A stretch of 47,596 nt of DNA from JAKSSE01 sp045597645. Lineage in GTDB: Bacteria > Bacillota > Clostridia > Lachnospirales > Lachnospiraceae. Positions within the stretch are counted from its first letter, which is position 1. The number at the start of each line of letters is the position of its first letter. Below the pieces are notes generated by a model, which was not told the DNA's origin, ran no database searches, and saw only the letters and a list, made by a program, of their open reading frames with translations. Shown here piece by piece: positions 42,098 to 47,596 of this stretch. The stretch covers positions 1-47,596 of the forward strand of contig JAZLKM010000006.1 of NCBI GenBank assembly GCA_045597645.1, in the 5' to 3' direction. Both the position numbers and the translations under genes were made by a program.

Positions 42098-42988
42098 ATG
42101 ATAGAAGAATTACATGGAACCAAAGAAGTCGTTAACCATTACATGAGTTCCGGCTTCAGATTATATATTAATGATGAATCAGAAAATTATCCGCCTCATT
42201 GGCATTCTGATCTCGAAATCGTCATGCCCCTTGAGAGCTGGTACAAAATCAATCTGAACAAAACTGATTATGCCCTCTCTGAAGGCGATATCATTATCAT
42301 TCCTCAAGGCGAGCTTCACTCTTTGAGTGCACCTCCTCACGGCAAGCGTATTATTTTCCAGGTTAATCAGGAAGTTCTCCACGAGGTGAACGGCTTCGAC
42401 TCCATTTCGAGTTCCTTCTTCCCCTGCGCCATCTTCAGAAACGGCGATGAGGGCAACGACGAGCTTCGCACTCTTCTTGAGCAGATTGTAGTCGAATACC
42501 AGGAGACTGCTCCTCTTTTTGCAGCTAGCATTCATGCCCTTGCTGTTCAGTTTTTTGTAAAGGCTGCCCGCATCCGCTTCAAGCATCCTGAGGAGCTGGG
42601 CTCTTCTTTCTCTATGCAGCGTCAGCAGGTATATATGGACACCTTCTTTGATGTATGCAGCTACATCAACGATCACTGCACTGAAAATCTGACCATTGAC
42701 CAGCTCGCTGAAATGACTGATTTCTCCAAGTCTCATTTCATCCGTCTCTTCAAGGAATTCACCGGCGTTACCTGCTACGACTACCTGCAGAAGCGTCGTA
42801 TCGTTTATGCCGAGCTGATGCTCTCCAACCCTCAGTACTCTATCACTGAGGTTGCCATGAGCAGTGGCTTCAATTCGCTGGCCACCTTCAACCGCGTATT
42901 CCGAAGTGCTCACGACTGCACTCCCACCGAATACCGCAAGCAAATCCACAAGGTCAGCTCTCCATTCGAAGTTAATAGCAATCATTAA
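42098..42988 (+). CDS. AraC-family transcriptional regulator with N-terminal cupin
   Basis: 296-residue regulator. The N-terminal cupin has PPHWHSDLEIV and GDIIIIPQGELHSL, a likely sugar-binding domain. The C-terminal AraC domain has two helix-turn-helix units (LTIDQLAEMTDFSKSHFIRLF and ITEVAMSSGFNSLATFNRVF). The ATG follows TTGGAGGATTACTAAG. It is divergent from GH3 and is the natural candidate to control GH3 and the GH115 operon in response to an oligosaccharide. It ends in a strong terminator. Confidence 0.94.
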   Translation: MIEELHGTKEVVNHYMSSGFRLYINDESENYPPHWHSDLEIVMPLESWYKINLNKTDYALSEGDIIIIPQGELHSLSAPPHGKRIIFQVNQEVLHEVNGFDSISSSFFPCAIFRNGDEGNDELRTLLEQIVVEYQETAPLFAASIHALAVQFFVKAARIRFKHPEELGSSFSMQRQQVYMDTFFDVCSYINDHCTENLTIDQLAEMTDFSKSHFIRLFKEFTGVTCYDYLQKRRIVYAELMLSNPQYSITEVAMSSGFNSLATFNRVFRSAHDCTPTEYRKQIHKVSSPFEVNSNH

Positions 42989-42993
42989 CATGG

Positions 42994-43025
42994 AAAAAGT
43001 CGGTACAGTGTGTACCGACTTTTTT
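42994..43025. terminator. Bidirectional terminator after the AraC-type gene
   Basis: AAAAAGTCGGTACA pairs with TGTACCGACTTTTT around a three-base loop, with T-runs on both strands. It separates the regulator from the convergent nuclease gene. Confidence 0.9.
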
Positions 43026-43046
43026 AATACTATATTATTTTATAAA

Positions 43047-43211
43047 TTATAACAGCTTCTTAAACGCTTCCACAGGCATGCCTGCTTTTTGTGCCGCAAT
43101 GTCTATCTGAAGCAGTCCTTCCTTTACAAGTTCTATAAGTTGGCTCTTTTTGCCTTCTGCTCTGCCTTCTGCTCTGCCTTCTGCCAACAATTTTTCCATC
43201 ACTTCAGACAT
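43047..43211 (-). CDS. Possible internal 54-residue C-terminal product of the Rpn-type gene
   Basis: Inside the nuclease gene, AAGGAGGT (43221-43228 on the plus strand as its complement) lies nine bases before an in-frame ATG at 43211. It would give a 54-residue protein beginning MSEVMEKLLAEGRAEG, made of the RAEG repeats and the small helical tail only. Separate translation of the C-terminal part as an inhibitor of the full protein is known for Rpn proteins of E. coli. The Gly-Gly codons that form the site might instead be needed only for the protein. Confidence 0.5.
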   Translation of the reverse strand: MSEVMEKLLAEGRAEGRAEGKKSQLIELVKEGLLQIDIAAQKAGMPVEAFKKLL

Positions 43212-43832
43212 AGCTGACCCACCTCCTTCCGTCGATTTCAATTCCTTCGCTCTTGATGATAGCTTAGGGAACTTTGCATTGTAAAATTCCTTCTTGGTGA
43301 AGCATGACATTAAGTCTGAAATGTCGCTTCCATCATCAATCTTAGTATTTACAAAAATCTCATGTAGCCCGTCATCGACTACTGTTCCTGTCTCCCTCAA
43401 GACTTTTTCTACATGATATATAGTCTGCCCTTCTTTAAAGATATCAAATTCAGAGATATATACTATGTACAATTCAAGTACATTATCAAACTTATCTCCT
43501 ACATCTGAATCTTTAACGGTAATACTGGCTGCATTGAAACGCGCTCTCTTCAAATGATTATCATTATTAGAGCGTTGGACTTCTATGTTGCATTTAGTTC
43601 CATCACCTAATGTACAGAGCGCATCCAGTCTTACAGACCTTCCGTATAGATTTCGTTCACTGCTTTGGACAATTACATCCTCGACTGTGAGAGCCGGATC
43701 TTCTAGAATCGTGCGTAGAATTTCTTCACACACCTCAGTGTCATCTGCCAGCACCTCAAAGAAAACGTCATCTATCGGGCGAAGGTCCTTGATTCTTGCA
43801 TACTTTTCTTCTAGACTTTGTTTTTCGTTCAT
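43047..43832 (-). CDS. PD-(D/E)XK nuclease / Rpn-type transposase-like protein
   Basis: 261-residue protein of the PD-(D/E)XK family grouped with Rpn recombination-promoting nucleases. Catalytic residues are visible as the Asp of RLDALCTLGDGT followed by the Glu and Gln of CNIEVQR. The tail has two RAEG repeats and a short helical domain. The frame opens seven codons earlier, but AAAGG precedes the ATG at 43832. A perfect ribosome site inside the gene precedes an in-frame ATG at 43211. No inverted repeats of a transposon were seen around it. A role in defence or recombination is inferred from the family. Confidence 0.88.
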   Translation of the reverse strand: MNEKQSLEEKYARIKDLRPIDDVFFEVLADDTEVCEEILRTILEDPALTVEDVIVQSSERNLYGRSVRLDALCTLGDGTKCNIEVQRSNNDNHLKRARFNAASITVKDSDVGDKFDNVLELYIVYISEFDIFKEGQTIYHVEKVLRETGTVVDDGLHEIFVNTKIDDGSDISDLMSCFTKKEFYNAKFPKLSSRAKELKSTEGGGSAMSEVMEKLLAEGRAEGRAEGKKSQLIELVKEGLLQIDIAAQKAGMPVEAFKKLL

Positions 43833-43897
43833 ATGTCGTCCTTTCTTTTTCAAAAAAAGCTCTCTCCTGGGACAAATATGAACTTAAAACAGTTGTT

Positions 43898-43906
43898 ATT
43901 ATAGCA
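43898..43906 (-). promoter_or_regulatory. Extended -10 promoter of the Rpn-type gene
   Basis: On the minus strand TGCTATAAT provides an extended -10 with a perfect TATAAT, about 65 bases before the ATG at 43832. No good -35 is seen, as expected for extended -10 promoters. Confidence 0.5.
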
Positions 43907-43964
43907 TATTTTGAGGAAAATTTATAGACCTATGATTCCAAAGCGATGACAAAACCAAAGCAAA

Positions 43965-44008
43965 AAACGCAGGCAAATGAGGTATTCCCTCAAATATCGC
44001 CTGCGTTT
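43965..44008 (-). terminator. Terminator after the leucine-rich-repeat gene
   Basis: AAACGCAGGC pairs with GCCTGCGTTT, with an inner TGAGG/CCTCA stem, followed on the minus strand by TTTTTTG. It lies 33 bases past the stop codon. Confidence 0.85.
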
Positions 44009-44040
44009 TATAATACTATTTACTAACCATATGTCGTCTT

Positions 44041-46305
44041 CTATCTCTGCAACACGCCTGATGTCTCATCAAAGTGATAAGCCACTCCATCTATCACGAG
44101 ATCTCCTTTTGCCATAAGTCCAGTCTTTGGATCGTAGTAATAGATGTTGCCTACCTGGTCTGGATAATACTGTGCTTCTGATGAAGTAACCTTGTACCAT
44201 CCCTTAAACATCTTGCCGTTGGCGTTGTAACGCACCCACTTTCCAGTGTGCGCTGTGGTATCTCTCTCGAGCTGCGCTGACATGTCTGCGTGCTCATCTA
44301 TAGATGCTGCTGCATTCTGCTTTATTTCTGCTCCTCCCCAAGACTTCTCATCCTGATAGATGTATGGCATCCATACTTCCTTATTGATTGCCTTCGCGCC
44401 GTCAAGGACTGAGTCGCACCAGTACCATGCTGCGGTCTCCATGTCACATACTTCACGGCCTCGGACTGTTCCATCACCTATTACACCCTTCGGGTCATCA
44501 TATGTTCCTTGGCGCACACCGTTTTCGTACCAGTATGATTTTCCATTCTGATGATAGAACTTGCAGTTGAGGGTGGATGGATCTGCGATTGTGTTAGGAT
44601 ATACTATCGGCTCCTCAATCATTGCAGGTGAAAAGTTCTCAGAGAATGGGCTATCTGATGATGGATTTTCTAGCTGTGGTTCTGGCTGGTCTGGCTGTGG
44701 TTCTGGTGTAGAATTTTCTCCCAGTGCTGGGATTTCTTCTGTACGCTTATGCCCACACGCTTTGCAAGTATATGTCTTGATGCCAGGCCAAATATTGGTA
44801 GGTTGCAACGTTACTTCTGAGGTCTCATCATGCGACTCACTTACGAAGATCGCATTCATAAATACATCGTTATTAGCTTCCACCTCATAATCAGATGCAA
44901 CCTTAGCGCTACCATGAACTACAATAGTGTTTAGGCTACTACATCCATAAAATGCGAGGTCTTCTATTCTAGTTAGGCTATTCGGGATTGTTATGCTACT
45001 TAAGTTGCTGCAGCTATAAAATTCCCTATACCCTATACTGGTTATGTTATTGGGAATTGTTATGCTACTCAGGCTGCTACAGCCATAAAATGCACTGTCT
45101 CCTATGCTGATTACGCTGTTTGGAATTGTTATACTACTTAGACTACTACATCCATAAAATGCACTGCCTCCTATGCTGGTTACACTAGTTGGGATTGTTA
45201 CATTGCTTAAACTGCTACAGCACTCAAATGCAGAAGTCCCTATGCTGGTTACACTACTCGGAATTGTTATACTACTTAAGTTTCTACAACCATAAAACGC
45301 ATATTTTCCAACGCTGATTACGCTGTTTGGGATTGTTATACTGCTTAAGTTGCTACAGCCATTAAACATATAATTCCCTATACTGGTTACGCTAGATGGG
45401 ATTATTATACTGCTTAAGCTGCTACACTCTCTAAATGTGCCATCGCCTATGTTGGTTACGCTAGAATGAATTGTTATACTACTTAAGCTGCTACAGCAAG
45501 CAAATGCATCATTTCCTATGTCGCTTACACTAGATGGGATTGTTATACTACTTAGGTTACTACATCCATAAAATGCATAATTTCCTATGCTGATTACACT
45601 GTTTGGGATTGCTATACTGCTTAAGTTAGTGCAGGTCCCAAATACACCTTCTCCTATGCTGGTTACACTGTTTGGAATTGTAATACTACTTAAACTATCA
45701 CAACACTCAAATGCATAATCTCCTATGCTGATTACACTGTTTGGGATTGTTATACTGCTTAAGCCTGCACAGTACCAGAACGCCCGAAAACCTATGCTGA
45801 TTACACCAGATGGGATTGTTATACTACTTAAGCCATCACAGCAAGCAAATGCATTACTCCCTATGCTGGTTACACTAGATGGAATTATCACACTACCTAA
45901 GCTATCACAGTCCCAAAATGCATAATCCCCTATGCCGGTTATTCCTTCAGAAATAACTACCCTCTTTATATTTCCATCATTGAAAAAAGGGCTTCTATCA
46001 ACACCATAATTATACATCTCCCCAGTTCCACTGATTGTCAGTACTCCATCCTCATCAAGCGTATATGTCACGCTGCTACCGCAATAGCCACTTTCTACGA
46101 TAGGCGCACCTGCACTACGCTGTACATCTACATTGTAGCTTTTCTCATCGGTCTTTATCTCAGCTTCCGGTTCTTCCACCGCTGTCTCTGTCGCCTCAAC
46201 TCCAGCAGCTTTTACATTGCTAACATTCGCAGGCACTGACATTAATACTGTCATCGCCGAACATAATACCAGCGATAAAATTCTTTTAAACGCTCTTGCT
46301 TTCAT
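44041..46305 (-). CDS. BspA-like leucine-rich-repeat surface protein with cell-wall-binding-type C-terminus
   Basis: 754-residue secreted protein. The signal peptide covers about the first 33 residues (ending near VKAAG). About 15 tandem 23-residue LRR_5 repeats (LSSITIPNSVTSIGxxAF pattern) fill residues 95-470. A Cys-x-x-Cys segment (YTCKACGHK) and a proline-rich linker follow, then a C-terminal domain of about 170 residues. Its final part resembles choline/glucan-binding repeats (GWYKV, YYPDQVGNIYYYDPKTG). The same C-terminal domain occurs in the next gene. Such proteins bind host or substrate surfaces; here attachment to plant fibre or other cells is inference. Confidence 0.93.
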   Translation of the reverse strand: MKARAFKRILSLVLCSAMTVLMSVPANVSNVKAAGVEATETAVEEPEAEIKTDEKSYNVDVQRSAGAPIVESGYCGSSVTYTLDEDGVLTISGTGEMYNYGVDRSPFFNDGNIKRVVISEGITGIGDYAFWDCDSLGSVIIPSSVTSIGSNAFACCDGLSSITIPSGVISIGFRAFWYCAGLSSITIPNSVISIGDYAFECCDSLSSITIPNSVTSIGEGVFGTCTNLSSIAIPNSVISIGNYAFYGCSNLSSITIPSSVSDIGNDAFACCSSLSSITIHSSVTNIGDGTFRECSSLSSIIIPSSVTSIGNYMFNGCSNLSSITIPNSVISVGKYAFYGCRNLSSITIPSSVTSIGTSAFECCSSLSNVTIPTSVTSIGGSAFYGCSSLSSITIPNSVISIGDSAFYGCSSLSSITIPNNITSIGYREFYSCSNLSSITIPNSLTRIEDLAFYGCSSLNTIVVHGSAKVASDYEVEANNDVFMNAIFVSESHDETSEVTLQPTNIWPGIKTYTCKACGHKRTEEIPALGENSTPEPQPDQPEPQLENPSSDSPFSENFSPAMIEEPIVYPNTIADPSTLNCKFYHQNGKSYWYENGVRQGTYDDPKGVIGDGTVRGREVCDMETAAWYWCDSVLDGAKAINKEVWMPYIYQDEKSWGGAEIKQNAAASIDEHADMSAQLERDTTAHTGKWVRYNANGKMFKGWYKVTSSEAQYYPDQVGNIYYYDPKTGLMAKGDLVIDGVAYHFDETSGVLQR

Positions 46306-46393
46306 AGCTTGCCTTTCTCAAATCAAAACAATATTTTGATATACCAAATACTAACACTGTACTGTTATTCACATATATCCCCACGTTCAAATC

Positions 46394-46415
46394 GGAGTCG
46401 GCTTGCGCCGACTCC
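46394..46415 (-). terminator. Terminator after the right-edge surface protein gene
   Basis: GGAGTCGGC pairs perfectly with GCCGACTCC around a four-base loop. On the minus strand the T-run after the stem is short (GATTTG), so termination may be weak; on the plus strand TTTTT follows eight bases later. Confidence 0.6.
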
Positions 46416-46432
46416 AGTCTGATTTTTGCTTT

Positions 46433-47596
46433 TTATCTTTGCAATACACCTGATGTCTCATCAAAGTGATAAGTTACTCCATCGATGGCCAAATCGCCTT
46501 TTGCCATAAGTCCAGTCTTTGGATCATAATAGTAGATATTGCCGACCTGATCTGGATAATACTGCGCTTCCGAAGCAGTGACCTTATACCAGCCTTTGAA
46601 CATCTTTCCATTGGCATTGTAGCGTACCCACTTACCGGTATGAGCCTTGATGTCTCGCTCTAACTGAGCTGACATGTCAGCATGTTCATCTTTTGAAGCT
46701 GCTGCATTTTGGATGATTTCAGCCTCGCTCCAAGTCTTCTCATTCTGGTAGATATAAGGCATCCATACCTCTTTATTAATCGCCTTTGCTCCGTTATATA
46801 CTGAATCGCACCAATACCAAGCTGCAGTCGCCATATCACAAACTTCGCGGCCGCGCACAGTACCATCACCTATTACACCCTTAGGGTCATCATACGTTCC
46901 TTGGCGCACGCCTTTCTCGTACCAGTATGATTTTCCATTCAAATGATAGAACTTGCAGTCCAGGGTTGCGGGGTCTGCAGTAGTATTAGAATATACTATT
47001 GGTTCCTCAATCATTTCAGGCTTAAAGTTCTCTTTAAATGGATCCGTAGTATTTGGTGTATCATCCTCTGGCTTTAAAGGTGTCTCTTCATCCTCGTCAG
47101 GGGTGTCGTCAGTATCCTGGCCTGGTTGTGATGGCTTCTTCGGTATTATATTTTTCTCCACATATCCACAAACGTCACATGTTCTATTCGTTATTCCCGT
47201 TGCTATCTCGGTCGAATCCTGCACTATTGTCCAAGCTCCATATGTATGTGCTACGACTGTGTCTGCTTCTCCACACGTACACTTTTTCCAATGGCCTGTG
47301 CTGTCTTTCTGCCACTCTCCCGTGTAATTATGATTATGATTCTTCTTCGGAATTGCTACTGTATCTACGTAGTCACAAATACTACACGTTCTGGTCTTTG
47401 TTCCTGTCGCTGTCTCTGTTGAATCCTTTACTATTGCCCAAGCTCCATATGTATGCGTAACAACTGTGTCTATCTCGCCACACGTACACTTTTTCCAATG
47501 GCCTGTGCTGTCTTTCTGCCACTCTCCCGTGTAATTATGATTATGATTCTTCTTCGGAATTGCTACTGTATCTACGTAGTCACAAATACTACACGT
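46433..47596 (-). CDS. Partial surface protein with 69-residue CxxC repeats and shared C-terminal domain
   Basis: The frame is open from its stop codon to the window edge (388 residues seen), so the N-terminus is missing. The part towards the edge contains tandem 69-residue repeats (207 bases) each with CTCGE, HTYGAW and RTCSICDYV, giving Cys-x-x-Cys pairs that may bind zinc or form a structural knot. A proline- and Asp-rich linker follows, then the C-terminal domain that is about nine-tenths identical in protein to that of the preceding LRR gene, ending in HFDETSGVLQR. The internal ATG-like GTG at 47224 is not the true start. It is a paralogue made by duplication. Confidence 0.88.
   Translation of the reverse strand, partial: TCSICDYVDTVAIPKKNHNHNYTGEWQKDSTGHWKKCTCGEIDTVVTHTYGAWAIVKDSTETATGTKTRTCSICDYVDTVAIPKKNHNHNYTGEWQKDSTGHWKKCTCGEADTVVAHTYGAWTIVQDSTEIATGITNRTCDVCGYVEKNIIPKKPSQPGQDTDDTPDEDEETPLKPEDDTPNTTDPFKENFKPEMIEEPIVYSNTTADPATLDCKFYHLNGKSYWYEKGVRQGTYDDPKGVIGDGTVRGREVCDMATAAWYWCDSVYNGAKAINKEVWMPYIYQNEKTWSEAEIIQNAAASKDEHADMSAQLERDIKAHTGKWVRYNANGKMFKGWYKVTASEAQYYPDQVGNIYYYDPKTGLMAKGDLAIDGVTYHFDETSGVLQR
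47272..47596 (-). repeat. 207-bp tandem repeat in the right-edge surface gene
   Basis: The 118 bases at 47479-47596 are identical to 47272-47389, a period of 207 bases or 69 codons. More units are likely beyond the window. Identity at DNA level suggests recent expansion or gene conversion. Confidence 0.9.

Noticed and set aside
42179..42991. A 270-codon open frame antisense to the AraC-type regulator
   Set aside because: It is a complete shadow of a gene with clear domains and a strong ribosome site; its own sequence shows no family features.
43047..43860. Insertion sequence carrying the PD-(D/E)XK transposase-like gene
   Set aside because: No terminal inverted repeats or target duplications were found; the gene has its own promoter and a terminator shared with the regulator gene.
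44900..46000. Tandem 69-bp DNA repeats as a non-coding satellite or CRISPR
   Set aside because: They are the codons of 23-residue leucine-rich repeats in one continuous frame with a signal peptide.

Overview
The window looks like chromosome from a gut or rumen Lachnospiraceae bacterium close to Butyrivibrio or Pseudobutyrivibrio. The evidence is moderate GC (roughly 40-45%), strong AGGAGG ribosome sites with frequent TTG/GTG starts, a two-gene SufC/SufB-type Fe-S system, BspA-like leucine-rich-repeat proteins with a C-terminal domain typical of this family, YesM/YesN two-component pairs, DUF1846 and DUF5685 proteins, and an intracellular hemicellulose operon. The genus is inferred from gene content only.

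Layout: 1-340 is a GC-richer unassigned block ending in a terminator. 343-7988 (minus) holds an OmpR-type response regulator and its kinase, thymidine kinase, a DUF1846 protein, D-aminoacyl-tRNA deacylase and a SufB-like/SufC-like pair. 8190-10738 (plus) holds a hybrid histidine kinase and a small cupin. 10765-17691 (minus) is a TRAP uptake locus: dctP-dctQ-dctM plus a YcxB-like protein, followed by a YesM kinase, a YesN regulator and a second, membrane-anchored DctP-like protein that may act as the sensor's ligand binder. 17852-20538 (minus) holds a voltage-gated-type K+ channel, an esterase and an SDR oxidoreductase.

20540-21590 is the most unusual non-coding stretch. An elongator tRNA-Met with a near-consensus promoter is followed by degenerate copies of its own 3' half; two of these carry a GC-rich hairpin inserted at the T-loop, and terminators are interspersed. 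Upstream of the tRNA lies an array of eight TGTACA palindromes (one imperfect) spaced 29-32 bp apart.

21590-23154 (minus) encodes a PlsC-like acyltransferase and a diacylglycerol-kinase-family protein. 23316-25288 (plus) encodes a zinc-ribbon membrane protein, a DUF5685 protein and a J-domain protein. Next come an aldo/keto reductase with ferredoxin motifs (minus), an EAL phosphodiesterase overlapping a CapA-like lipoprotein (plus), and plsX-acpP-rnc (minus).

31513-42988 is a xylan/hemicellulose oligosaccharide cluster: GH115 alpha-glucuronidase, SGNH esterase and GH2 enzyme joined by 4-bp overlaps, then a GH3 enzyme and a divergent AraC-type regulator. None of the enzymes has a signal peptide, so decorated oligosaccharides are probably imported and then stripped inside the cell. 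The right end holds a PD-(D/E)XK (Rpn-type) nuclease with a strong internal translation start that could make a 54-residue C-terminal protein, and two paralogous surface proteins; the last runs off the window edge.
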